The notes under the pieces: generated by a model
Told to the model about the DNA's origin: nothing
The model's input: only the letters and a program-made list of their open reading frames with translations
Databases searched by the model: none
Position numbers and translations under genes: made by a program
Part shown: positions 13,599-21,878 of the stretch, piece by piece
Numbering within the stretch: position 1 is the first letter of the stretch
Layout of the letters: every line of letters begins with the position of its first letter
NCBI GenBank assembly: GCA_023424785.1
Contig: JAFADP010000195.1
Coordinates: 1 to 25,049 of the forward strand
Reading direction: 5' to 3'
From: Bacillota bacterium
GTDB taxonomy: Bacteria; Bacillota; Clostridia; Clostridiales; Clostridiaceae
Length of the DNA stretch: 25,049 nucleotides

Positions 13599-13778
13599 GT
13601 GTTTACTAGGGAAGAACTTTTAGTTATTGAAGATGCACTAAAGATTGCAGATGAAAAATATATAAAGCTACTTGATGAAAATAAAAATAATAAAAATCAA
13701 GCAGTTGCGTATAATAGAAAACAAAAAAAGTTATGGTTAGTTCAAAATAAGGTTAAAAAGCTAGTAAAAGGCGAATAG
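13599..13778 (+). CDS. Small basic helical protein of unknown function (59 residues)
   Basis: An open frame from GTG 13599 to TAG 13776-13778, with a perfect AAGGAGG SD (13585-13591) 7 nt upstream, a -10 box and a 20-bp-stem terminator starting right after the stop: a complete small transcription unit. The product begins (M)FTREELLVIEDALKIADEKY and ends KKLWLVQNKVKKLVKGE; about a third of residues are Lys, Asn or Gln in the second half. It is likely two amphipathic helices, soluble, with no Cys. Family not recognised. Confidence 0.75.
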   Translation: MFTREELLVIEDALKIADEKYIKLLDENKNNKNQAVAYNRKQKKLWLVQNKVKKLVKGE

Positions 13779-13834
13779 AAAATAAGAACTAAAAGAATTT
13801 ATTTATTACATATTCTTTTAGTTCTTATTTTTTT
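13779..13834. terminator. 20-bp-stem terminator after the 59-residue gene
   Basis: Arms 13779-13798 and 13812-13831 are exact reverse complements around a 13-nt loop, with Ts continuing to 13834. Confidence 0.88.
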
Positions 13835-13881
13835 AAAAATTATATCTTCCTGTTTTATTTGACCTTTTCTGACTATTAAAT

Positions 13882-13927
13882 ATATAAAATTGCATTTACC
13901 TATTATTGTAAAATGTAATTTTATATA
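13882..13927 (-). terminator. Imperfect hairpin directly downstream of ilvN
   Basis: Arms 13882-13899 and 13908-13926 pair over about 17 bp with one mismatch and one bulge. Read on the minus strand it starts 5 nt after the ilvN stop. The following T-run is poor, so it may be a weak terminator or mRNA 3' end stabiliser. Confidence 0.45.
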
Positions 13928-13931
13928 GTAA

Positions 13932-14225
13932 TTAGTTTATTTTTAGTATATTATGAAGATTATTGAAAACATTTTTATCATAATCCAAATATATAGAAAC
14001 TTTTAAAACATCATACAATTTTTCAAGTTGTTTCACAATTTGGTCTAATGCTGAATTATTTTCAACTAATAGGAATATCTTACTTGTACTTCCATCACCG
14101 GTTTGAGCACATAATATGCCCTCTAAATTAAAAGCTCTTCTAGCAAAAAGTCCTGTAATATGGCTCATTACACCAGGATGATTTCTTACAAGTAATTCAA
14201 TAAGAAAATAATCTGTATTAATCAT
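13932..14225 (-). CDS. ilvN: Acetolactate synthase small (regulatory) subunit
   Basis: A 97-residue ACT-domain protein that stabilises and gives branched-chain amino-acid feedback control to acetohydroxyacid synthase. Residues about 5-75 show the ACT pattern: YFLIELLVRNHPGVMSHITG, LFARRAFNLEGILCAQTGDG, then IFLLVENNSALDQIVKQLEK and LYDVLKVSIYLD. This matches short IlvN forms of about 80-100 residues rather than the 160-residue form with a second domain. Its ATG overlaps the end of ilvB by 8 nt, with a GGTGG SD inside the ilvB 3' end, so the two are translationally coupled. Confidence 0.9.
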   Translation of the reverse strand: MINTDYFLIELLVRNHPGVMSHITGLFARRAFNLEGILCAQTGDGSTSKIFLLVENNSALDQIVKQLEKLYDVLKVSIYLDYDKNVFNNLHNILKIN

Positions 14226-15894
14226 TATATATTACACCACCTATCATTTCTACATTTGATCCACCTGGAGCAACCATAGGTAAAATCTTCTCTTCCTGTC
14301 CAATAGAAATATTAATTAAATAAGGACCTGGTATTGATAATATTTCTTTAAGTTTAGTCATTGGACTTTTTTCATCTGATAAGTCACAGCTTTCTATACC
14401 AAATCCATTTGCGATTATTTTAAAATTAGGATTAGATATAAAGTGCGAAGCTATGTAGTGTTTATTATAGAATAATTCTTGTTGTTGACGTACTAGTCCA
14501 AGATGATTGTTATTTAATATAATTATCTTTATATTTAGTTTAAAGTCAGCAATTGTAGCTAACTCTTGAATATTCATAAGTATGGAACCATCACCACTAA
14601 AACAAAGTACAGCTTTATCTTTATTTGCTAATGCAGCACCAATTGCAACTGGTAATCCAAATCCCATTGTTCCAAGTCCACCAGATGTTAGAAATGTTTT
14701 TGGGGTATTAATTGGATACCTTTGCGCAGTCCACATTTGATGTTCACCAACATCTGTTGTGATAATACTGTCTTTAGGAACATTAGATGCTATAAAAGGT
14801 ATTAAATTAGCAGGATGCATAGGACTATTATATGAAGGTAAGGGATATTTATTCTTATAATTTTCAACTTGATTCAACCAATCTATTCGTGAATTAGGTT
14901 TAATTAAGTTGATTATTTCATCAATAAATATTCTTACATCAGCAGCTAGAGAGAGAGTACTATTTCTAATTTTATTAATTTCTGAAGGATCAATATCAAC
15001 GTGTATTATTGATGCATTAGGACAAAAGTTATTAATATTTCCTGTTGCTCTATCATCAAATCTTACGCCAAGAGCAATTATTAAGTCTGCCTCGTTCATT
15101 AAATAATTTGTATAAGGAGCACCATGCATACCTAGCATACTAAGATATAAGTTATCATCTGTTGGGAATGCACCTAAACCCATAAGACTTAATGCTACTG
15201 GAATATTACTTTTTTTCGCAAATTTATATAAGTGTTCAGATGCATTAGCTCTAACAATTCCACCACCTGCGTAAATTATAGGCTTTTTAGAATTATTTAT
15301 AGCTTGAGCCATGTTTTTTAATATTAATACATCTAAAGAATTATTTTTAATATTATTTTCTTCATATGATATAGGGAATTCTTCTATATCAACTATCTTA
15401 GTTTGTATATCTTTTGGAATATCTATAAGAACAGGTCCTGGTCTTCCTTCTTGAGCTATTTTAAAAGCTTCTGGAATAATTTTAAATAACTCTTCTGTAT
15501 GTCTTACTAAGAAGTTATGTTTTGTTATAGGAATTGTTAATCCATATGCATCGACTTCTTGAAAAGCATCTGTACCTATAGCTGAATGTGGCACTTGACC
15601 AGTTATTGCAACAAGAGGAATTGAGTCAAGTTTAGCATCAGCAATTGCTGTAAGTAGGTTTGTGGCTCCCGGACCAGAGGTTGCTAGACAAACTCCAACT
15701 TTATCTGTAGTTCTTGATATTCCTTGAGCAATAAATGCTGCACCTTGTTCATGTCTAGCTAGTATGTGAGTTATTTTACTATAATAGAGAGCATCATATA
15801 TAGGCAAATTAAATCCACCTGGAATTCCAGCTATATATTCTACTCCTTGATTTTCTAGTAGTTTTACAAGTATTTCAGCACCAGTATATTTCAT
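14218..15894 (-). CDS. ilvB: Acetolactate synthase large (catalytic) subunit
   Basis: The enzyme condenses two pyruvates to acetolactate, or pyruvate and 2-oxobutyrate to acetohydroxybutyrate, using ThDP, Mg and FAD, in valine, leucine and isoleucine synthesis. The 558-residue product has an N-terminal ThDP domain with catalytic Glu49 in ARHEQGAAFIAQGISR, a central domain with GGGIVRANA and DPSEINK, and the ThDP/Mg motif GDGSILMNIQEL...ILNNNHLGLV. Adjacent ilvN and the T-box leader mark it as the anabolic form, not the AlsS fermentative form. The frame continues upstream to 16002, but those codons read through the T-box terminator; the GGGGAG SD 7 nt before the ATG at 15892-15894 fixes the start. 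Confidence 0.95.
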   Translation of the reverse strand: MKYTGAEILVKLLENQGVEYIAGIPGGFNLPIYDALYYSKITHILARHEQGAAFIAQGISRTTDKVGVCLATSGPGATNLLTAIADAKLDSIPLVAITGQVPHSAIGTDAFQEVDAYGLTIPITKHNFLVRHTEELFKIIPEAFKIAQEGRPGPVLIDIPKDIQTKIVDIEEFPISYEENNIKNNSLDVLILKNMAQAINNSKKPIIYAGGGIVRANASEHLYKFAKKSNIPVALSLMGLGAFPTDDNLYLSMLGMHGAPYTNYLMNEADLIIALGVRFDDRATGNINNFCPNASIIHVDIDPSEINKIRNSTLSLAADVRIFIDEIINLIKPNSRIDWLNQVENYKNKYPLPSYNSPMHPANLIPFIASNVPKDSIITTDVGEHQMWTAQRYPINTPKTFLTSGGLGTMGFGLPVAIGAALANKDKAVLCFSGDGSILMNIQELATIADFKLNIKIIILNNNHLGLVRQQQELFYNKHYIASHFISNPNFKIIANGFGIESCDLSDEKSPMTKLKEILSIPGPYLINISIGQEEKILPMVAPGGSNVEMIGGVIYND

Positions 15895-15925
15895 ATAATC
15901 ACTCCCCAACATATATTTATGAAAT

Positions 15926-16216
15926 AAAAAAATCTTCATCCAACAATAGGACGAAGATATTATCATCGCGGTACCACCTAAATTTGTATTAAAAATACAC
16001 ACTTATTATGATATAGGTGTTTTATTACCAATATCATTACCCTTTTAACGGTGGGTACTCCGTTTAATTTTACTTTCTAAAAGATTTCCATTAAAGACTC
16101 CTAGGCTACCTTTTGTATATCTTTCATGAGAATTTTCACCAGACATTCTCTCTCTTTACTTTAAGTATATACATACTCCTCCTAATCCTTGCCTGTAAAA
16201 TATTTGATTATAAATA
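15926..16216 (-). promoter_or_regulatory. T-box leader of the ilvBN operon, with intrinsic terminator
   Basis: On the minus strand the leader contains the invariant T-box core AGGTGGTACCGCG (15967-15979), which pairs with the tRNA acceptor end. It is followed by the terminator hairpin ATCTTCGTCC/GGATGAAGAT and seven Ts (15926-15958). Upstream is a stem I with the GGTGAAAA-type distal loop (GAGAAT...ATTCTC, about 16121-16148) and a 7-bp TGTATAT/ATATACA helix. An uncharged branched-chain tRNA would bind and allow read-through into ilvB. The specifier codon cannot be assigned securely by eye; Ile, Leu or Val is expected from the gene it controls. Confidence 0.88.
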
Positions 16217-16217
16217 A

Positions 16218-16247
16218 ATTATATTACTAAATGGGTTATTTTGTCAA
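16218..16247 (-). promoter_or_regulatory. Promoter of the T-box ilvBN operon
   Basis: On the minus strand a perfect TTGACA (16242-16247) and TATAAT (16218-16223) are 18 nt apart. Transcription would start at about 16211, at the 5' edge of the T-box. Confidence 0.82.
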
Positions 16248-16339
16248 TACAGTTATTAGAAAATTCTTAATACTATAGTAAATTTATAATTTTAGTATAA
16301 TGTTTAATATAGAAGTTTTTAGATTGGAGAAAGATTTAT

Positions 16340-17260
16340 ATGAATAAAGAAAGAATTTATACAAATAGAAAAAATATAGTGATTCTAGCAACAATATGTT
16401 GTATATTATGGGGAAGTGCTTTTCCAGCTGTAAAAGTCGGTTATTCATTATTTAATATATCAATTAATGATATAGCTACAAAGTTAATATTTGCTGGGTT
16501 AAGGTTTGCTTTAGCGGGGATAATAGTATTATTAGTTCAAGTTATATCAAAGAAAGATATATTAAGTTTTTCTAAAAGTGAATGTATTCAAGTTACTTTA
16601 CTTGGAGTAATGCAAACTACTGTGCAATATATATTTTTTTATGTTGGTATGTCTTATACAACAGGAGTTAGAGGTTCTATAATTAATGGAACAGGAACAT
16701 TCTTTAGTATTATATTAGCTCATTTTATATATAAAAATGATAGATTAAGTTTAAATAAGATTATAGGATGTATAATAGGCTTTTTAGGAGTTATTATAGT
16801 AAATTTAAATGGAGAAAGTTTAGTTCAAAATTCATTTTCTTTTAAAGGAGAAGGTTTTATAATGATGGCAGCATTAATGCTATCTATATCTTCTATTTAC
16901 GGCAAGAGAGTAACAAAGAAAAAAGATGCATCAATAGTAACGGGGTATCAATTATTTATAGGAGGAGTAATATTAATAATTATTGGTTTTTTATTTAATG
17001 GAAAGTTAGAAGGATTTACAGTAAAATCTATATCACTTTTAATATATATGGCGTTAATATCATCAATTGCATTTGTTATATGGACTGAGTTATTAAAGTA
17101 TAACAAAGTTGGAGTTATATCAGTATTTAATTTCTTAATACCTGTTTTTGGAACATTATTATCAGCTATATTTCTTGGAGAGAATATTTTTAATATAAAA
17201 ATATTAATAGCATTAATTTGTGTTTGTATTGGAATATTTTTAGTATATAGAAAGAAATGA
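16340..17260 (+). CDS. EamA/DMT-family transporter
   Basis: A 306-residue inner-membrane permease with ten predicted hydrophobic helices in two EamA repeats (about 13-152 and 168-303). The first repeat opens with the characteristic ILATICCILWGSAFPAVKVG; a helix with PVFGTLLSAIFLGE near residue 270 is the usual signature of the second repeat. Members export amino acids, metabolites or drugs; substrate not deducible. The SD TTGGAG is about 11 nt from the ATG. It is divergent from the T-box ilvBN operon, which would fit a branched-chain amino-acid exporter, but that is only positional reasoning. Confidence 0.87.
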   Translation: MNKERIYTNRKNIVILATICCILWGSAFPAVKVGYSLFNISINDIATKLIFAGLRFALAGIIVLLVQVISKKDILSFSKSECIQVTLLGVMQTTVQYIFFYVGMSYTTGVRGSIINGTGTFFSIILAHFIYKNDRLSLNKIIGCIIGFLGVIIVNLNGESLVQNSFSFKGEGFIMMAALMLSISSIYGKRVTKKKDASIVTGYQLFIGGVILIIIGFLFNGKLEGFTVKSISLLIYMALISSIAFVIWTELLKYNKVGVISVFNFLIPVFGTLLSAIFLGENIFNIKILIALICVCIGIFLVYRKK

Positions 17261-17402
17261 TATTAATAACTTATAAATGATAAAATTTTATGAAATTTTA
17301 CTAATACACTTTTGTAATATTTGTTCTTTACATAATGAGTTATAAAATATATAATTTCAAAAGTGTCAATATGAGGTTCACATTTATTAAGGAGGCCTGT
17401 AG

Positions 17403-17861
17403 ATGAATAATAATATTGAATTGGTATCTGTAGATAGGGAATCATGCTTATATGATGAAGCAATAAATCTTGTTCATGAAAGTCTTTTTAAAGAGTTTGA
17501 TTACTCAAAAGAAGCTATATTATCAGAAAAAGAGAATTCTGGAATACATATTATTGCAGTTTATAACTCAAAAGTTATAGGACATGCAAGGCTATTTTTA
17601 GAAAATGATATAGGACAAATATCTCAAGTAGTAGTAGCCGAAGAATATAGGGGAATGAATATAGGATCAAAAGTCATAAATAGAATCGTTGACATTGCAA
17701 GAGAATTTAAGGTAGAATACGTAGAATTAAATTCAAGAGAGAGTGCAATTGGTTTTTATGAAAGATTAGGATTTATTAAAAATGGGGATATTAAAGAATC
17801 AATAAAAACAGGTATGTCTTTATTAAATATGAGAAAATACATAGAAGCTTTATCTTTATAG
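17403..17861 (+). CDS. GNAT-family N-acetyltransferase
   Basis: A 152-residue single-domain GNAT enzyme. Core motifs: SKVIGHARLFLENDIGQISQ (beta 4, motif D/C), VVVAEEYRGMNIGSKVINRI with the acetyl-CoA pyrophosphate loop RGMNIGS (Q/RxxGxG/A variant), and YVELNSRESAIGFYERLGF (motif B, Tyr general acid candidate). The acceptor substrate is unknown; the arrangement is that of small-molecule or ElaA-like acetyltransferases. The SD AAGGAGG is 7 nt from the ATG. The stop codon sits in the loop of the terminator hairpin. Confidence 0.87.
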   Translation: MNNNIELVSVDRESCLYDEAINLVHESLFKEFDYSKEAILSEKENSGIHIIAVYNSKVIGHARLFLENDIGQISQVVVAEEYRGMNIGSKVINRIVDIAREFKVEYVELNSRESAIGFYERLGFIKNGDIKESIKTGMSLLNMRKYIEALSL

Positions 17862-17877
17862 ATAAAGTTTCTTTTTT
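17844..17877 (+). terminator. Terminator overlapping the end of the GNAT gene
   Basis: GAAGCTTTATCT (17844-17855) and AGATAAAGTTTC (17860-17871) pair over 12 bp with one G:T, around a TTAT loop, followed by six Ts. The stop codon TAG (17859-17861) spans the loop edge, so the left arm is coding. Confidence 0.82.
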
Positions 17878-17901
17878 ATATAAATAGTAGTTAAAAGAGA
17901 A

Positions 17902-17910
17902 TGATATAAT
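17902..17910 (+). promoter_or_regulatory. Extended -10 promoter of the oligoendopeptidase gene
   Basis: TGATATAAT, identical to the murA and 6S elements, 34 nt before the ATG. No good -35. Confidence 0.45.
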
Positions 17911-17944
17911 AATCTTATACAACTTATATAAAAAGGAGAAGATT

Positions 17945-19714
17945 ATGGATTTAAATTGGAGTTTAAGTGAGATATATAAGTCATTTAATAGCAAAGAATT
18001 TAATGAGGACTTGGAGAAGTTAGATTATTGTATTAAGGAAATTAATGAGTGGTCAACAAAGTTAATAGAAAGAAGAGATAGTGATGTTAAAAAGTTAGAA
18101 GAGTATATAGAAAAGTTTTCTGATTTTCATACATTATCAAGTAAAATTAGCTCGTTTATTAATCTTAGCATTAGTACAAATACAAAAGATAAGGATGCAT
18201 TAAGATATTCTGATATTTTAGATAATAAATTAACAGAAGTTGTTGAAGCATCTACTAAAGTTGAAAGATGGATTAGTACTATAAGTAATATAGATGAAAT
18301 AATAGATAAATCACCTTTACTTAAAGAACATGAATTTTTATTAAAAGAAATAATAGAGAATAGTAAATACTTACTTAGTGATAAGGAAGAAAGTATTATT
18401 TCTAATATGAAAAATACTGGATCAACAGCTTGGAGTAAGTTAAAAGATAATTTAGTTTCTTCATTAATGGTAGAAATAGATGGAAGAGAAGAGCCTCTTA
18501 CAGTAGTTCTTAATATGGCTTATGATAAAAATGAAGATGTTAGGAAAAAAGCTTATGAGGCTGAAATAGCATCCTATAAGAAGGTTGAGGAAGGTGTTGC
18601 AGCTGCATTAAATGGAATTAAGGGAGAAGTTATAACTGTATGTAATTTTAGAGGATATAAATCACCTTTAGAAAAAACTCTTATAGATTCAAGAATGAGT
18701 GAAAAGTCATTAAATGCTATGTTAACGGCAATAAAAGAAAGTCTACCTATATTTAGAAAATATTTAAGAAGAAAAGCAGAAATATTAGGACACAATAATG
18801 GACTTCCATTTTATGATTTATATGCTCCAATAGTTGAATGTGATATGAAATTTTCTTATGAAGAAGCAGGAAAATTTGTGGAGAAAAATTTTAGAAGTTT
18901 TAGTGATAGATTAGGTGACTATGCAAGAAGAGCCATTGATAATAAGTGGATAGATGTAATGCCTAAAGAAGGAAAAGTAGGAGGAGCATTTTGTGAGAAT
19001 CTTCACTTTATAAGTGAAAGTAGAATCTTATTAAACTTTGGTGGTAGCTTTAGTGATGTAGTTACTATGGCACATGAGTTAGGACATGGTTTCCATGGAG
19101 AGTGTTTGAAAAATGAGAGAGTGTTAAATTCAGATTATCCAATGCCAATAGCAGAAACAGCATCTACTTTCTGTGAAACTATAATTAAAAATGCAGCTAT
19201 TAAAGATGCTTCAAAAGAAGAGGCTTTATCAATATTAGAAACTGAAATAAGTGATGATACTCAAGTAATTGTAGATATATACTCAAGATTTTTATTTGAA
19301 AGTAATCTATTTGAAAATAGAAAGGAAAGTGCTCTTTCAGTAGAAGAGATAAAAGAACTTATGATAAATGCTCAAAAAGAAGCTTATGGAGATGGATTAG
19401 ACCAAAATTATTTACATCCATATATGTGGCTTTGGAAGCCTCATTATTATGATGCAGATTATAATTTCTATAACTATCCATATGCATTTGGATTACTATT
19501 CTCTAAGGGATTATATTCAGAATATTTGAAGAGAGGAGAAGAGTTTATAGCACAATATGAAAATCTTCTTTCTATAACAGGAAAAAATAATTTAGTAGAT
19601 GTAGCTAGAACTATGGAAGTAGATATAGAAGATATAGAATTTTGGAGAAGTTCATTAAAGCTTATAGAAGAAAATATAAATAAATTTATAGAGCTTAGTA
19701 AAGTTATAAAATAA
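17945..19714 (+). CDS. pepF: Oligoendopeptidase F (M3 metallopeptidase)
   Basis: A 589-residue cytoplasmic zinc peptidase that cleaves short oligopeptides. The zinc motif HELGH is at His377-Glu378-xx-His381 (VTMAHELGHGFHG), and the third ligand is Glu404 in PMPIAETASTFCETI, the spacing of M3 enzymes. The N-terminal 200 residues are the helical M3 propeptide-like lobe, and DYNFYNYPYAFGLLFSKGLY near the C-terminus is conserved in the PepF group and provides the catalytic Tyr/His. Length is normal (about 595-600). The SD AAGGAG is 6 nt upstream. It is probably a single-gene unit. Confidence 0.94.
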   Translation: MDLNWSLSEIYKSFNSKEFNEDLEKLDYCIKEINEWSTKLIERRDSDVKKLEEYIEKFSDFHTLSSKISSFINLSISTNTKDKDALRYSDILDNKLTEVVEASTKVERWISTISNIDEIIDKSPLLKEHEFLLKEIIENSKYLLSDKEESIISNMKNTGSTAWSKLKDNLVSSLMVEIDGREEPLTVVLNMAYDKNEDVRKKAYEAEIASYKKVEEGVAAALNGIKGEVITVCNFRGYKSPLEKTLIDSRMSEKSLNAMLTAIKESLPIFRKYLRRKAEILGHNNGLPFYDLYAPIVECDMKFSYEEAGKFVEKNFRSFSDRLGDYARRAIDNKWIDVMPKEGKVGGAFCENLHFISESRILLNFGGSFSDVVTMAHELGHGFHGECLKNERVLNSDYPMPIAETASTFCETIIKNAAIKDASKEEALSILETEISDDTQVIVDIYSRFLFESNLFENRKESALSVEEIKELMINAQKEAYGDGLDQNYLHPYMWLWKPHYYDADYNFYNYPYAFGLLFSKGLYSEYLKRGEEFIAQYENLLSITGKNNLVDVARTMEVDIEDIEFWRSSLKLIEENINKFIELSKVIK

Positions 19715-19794
19715 CAGTATTATTATAATTTAAGAAAGAAATTTGCAAGAATTTTGTTACCTTATAATATAAAATAATAACTATAATAAATATA

Positions 19795-19824
19795 TAGAGA
19801 CTAATTAAAAATAATTAGTCTCTA
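19795..19824 (+). terminator. 13-bp-stem hairpin between pepF and the debranching-enzyme gene
   Basis: TAGAGACTAATTA (19795-19807) and TAATTAGTCTCTA (19812-19824) form a perfect stem with an AAAA loop, followed only by ATTT. It may end pepF transcripts, or be a 5' leader structure of the next gene, since the GGGGTGGG SD starts 7 nt after it. Confidence 0.6.
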
Positions 19825-19843
19825 ATTTAATGGGGTGGGTATT

Positions 19844-21856
19844 TTGAGTAAAGATTATAAATATGGAAGAAGTTCATGGAGAACCATAGAGCAAGGAAAT
19901 GAATTATCTTGGATGATGGGAAATGGATTAGGGGGATATTCTAATCATACTGTATCAGGTGGTGGAGCAACGTGTTTTCATGGATACTTAATAGCATCTT
20001 TAAATGCTCCTGTTAATAGGCAGCTAATATTAACAAGAACTCAAGAAATAGTAGAAGTATCTAATAGAGAATATGATTTAACATCTCAGCAATATATAGG
20101 AACATCAAAAAATGGACAAAACTATTTAGAGAGATTTAATTTTAATTCTGTTCCAGAATATAATTATAGAGTAGAGGACATATACATCAAGAAAACAATT
20201 TCAATGGAATATGGTCATAATACTGTAGCTATATGTTATGAAGTTGAAAATGGTGAAGAAGAAACTAAGTTAAGGATTGTACCACTATTTAACTACAGAC
20301 AAGCTGGAGAAGTTAGTGAAAGAGGAGACTTAAAGTTTAATATATCTCTTACTGAAAAAGAGTTAAAATTGATACCAGAAAAAAATAAGGGTTTAACTAT
20401 AGACTTCTATATTTCTGAAGGAGAATTTTATGACAGAAGTTTAATACCAACAAGTATGGCTACTCCAAACTATTTAATAGAAGAAAATCACTTTTATATG
20501 ATTGATCATAGAACAGGATTTTTAGGTGTAGATAATCATTACACTCCTTATGAGGTTCAAATAGAGTTAAAGCCTTATGAAAAGAAAAAATTCTATTTTA
20601 AATGTACAGTAGAAGAGCTTAATAATAAGTCTGGATTTGAAATAGTTAATGAATATAAAAATAGAGCAGATGAATTAGTTAAAAAAGCTAATCTCAATGA
20701 TGAATTTGCAAATAATTTAGTAAAGGCTGCAGATCATTTTATAGTAAATAGAGAAAGTACAAAGTTAAAAACAGTACTTGCTGGATTCCCTTGGTTTACA
20801 GATTGGGGAAGAGATACAATGATAGCATTTGAAGGATTAACATTAGTAACAAAAAGATTTGATGATGCAAGAGAAATATTAGAATCATTTGCTAAGTATA
20901 TAAAAAATGGACTAGTACCAAATGTATTTCCTGATGAAAATACAGAGCCTATGTACAATACTGTAGATGCATCACTGTGGTATTTCCAAGCAGTATATCA
21001 ATATTTACAATATACAGGTGATACATCTGATTATGAGTTTATTAAAGAAAAAATATATCCTAAATTAAAAGAAATATATAAAGCTTATTCAACAAAAACA
21101 GATTTCTCAATAGGTATGGATGAAGATGGGCTAATATTTGCTGGTGATGGACTAGATCAGGTTACATGGATGGATGTTAGAGTTGGAGACTTGGTTGTAA
21201 CACCTAGACATGGAAAGCCAGTAGAAATAAATGCTTTATGGTATAATGCATTAAAGATTATGGAAAATTTAGCTAAACATTATGGAGATGATTCAAAAGA
21301 ATATGAAGAATTATCTTTAAAAGTTAAAGAGTCTTTTACTAATAAATTTTGGAATGAGGAAACTCAATGTCTTTATGATGTTGTAGATGAAAATGATGAA
21401 AAAATAAGGCCAAATCAAATATGGGCTGTATCTCTACCATTTACAATGTTAGATTCTGAAAAAGAAAAGAAAATAGTAAATACAGTTTATAAACACCTAT
21501 ATTCAACATATGGTCTACGTTCACTATCTTTTATGGATAAAGATTATAAAAAAGAATATATAGGAAAATTAATAGATAGAGATAAGGCATATCATATGGG
21601 CACTACATGGGGCTTCTTAATAGGAGGATTTATATCATCATATTGTAAGGTAAATAAACATTCTAAAGATGCTATATTAAGGGCTTATGATATGTGTCAT
21701 ATATTCCAAGATACTATGAATGACGGTTGTATAAATGGAATAGCAGAAATATTTGATGGAGATTGTCCATCTACAGGAAGAGGATGTTATTCACAAGCTT
21801 GGAGTGTTGGTGAAGTGTTAAGAGTTTATGCAAATGATATAATGCCTTATCTATAA
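19844..21856 (+). CDS. Glycogen debranching enzyme (amylo-alpha-1,6-glucosidase type, GH133)
   Basis: A 670-residue protein. Residues about 20-225 form the N-terminal GDE domain, starting SWMMGNGLGGYSNHTVSGGG, and about 285-665 the (alpha/alpha)6 catalytic domain with GFPWFTDWGRDTMIAFEGL (about 312-330), NTVDASLWYFQAV, WMDVRVGD and PVEINALWYNAL. This is the GDE family that hydrolyses alpha-1,6 branch points of glycogen or limit dextrin. TTG 19844 is chosen: GGGGTGGG (19832-19839) is an SD for it, whereas the GTG at 19835 lies inside that SD. The following gene starts after 22 nt and may be co-transcribed. No other glycogen genes are in the window. Confidence 0.9.
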   Translation: MSKDYKYGRSSWRTIEQGNELSWMMGNGLGGYSNHTVSGGGATCFHGYLIASLNAPVNRQLILTRTQEIVEVSNREYDLTSQQYIGTSKNGQNYLERFNFNSVPEYNYRVEDIYIKKTISMEYGHNTVAICYEVENGEEETKLRIVPLFNYRQAGEVSERGDLKFNISLTEKELKLIPEKNKGLTIDFYISEGEFYDRSLIPTSMATPNYLIEENHFYMIDHRTGFLGVDNHYTPYEVQIELKPYEKKKFYFKCTVEELNNKSGFEIVNEYKNRADELVKKANLNDEFANNLVKAADHFIVNRESTKLKTVLAGFPWFTDWGRDTMIAFEGLTLVTKRFDDAREILESFAKYIKNGLVPNVFPDENTEPMYNTVDASLWYFQAVYQYLQYTGDTSDYEFIKEKIYPKLKEIYKAYSTKTDFSIGMDEDGLIFAGDGLDQVTWMDVRVGDLVVTPRHGKPVEINALWYNALKIMENLAKHYGDDSKEYEELSLKVKESFTNKFWNEETQCLYDVVDENDEKIRPNQIWAVSLPFTMLDSEKEKKIVNTVYKHLYSTYGLRSLSFMDKDYKKEYIGKLIDRDKAYHMGTTWGFLIGGFISSYCKVNKHSKDAILRAYDMCHIFQDTMNDGCINGIAEIFDGDCPSTGRGCYSQAWSVGEVLRVYANDIMPYL

Positions 21857-21878
21857 AATTTAAGGAGTTGAGGTTTAT

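Noticed and set aside
15895..16002. 36-codon N-terminal extension of ilvB
   Set aside because: It overlaps the T-box core and the terminator; the real ATG has a good SD and matches the family's N-terminus.
17306..17366. 9-bp inverted repeat ACACTTTTG/CAAAAGTGT before the GNAT gene
   Set aside because: The arms are 43 nt apart in AT-rich DNA with no promoter context; chance is likely.
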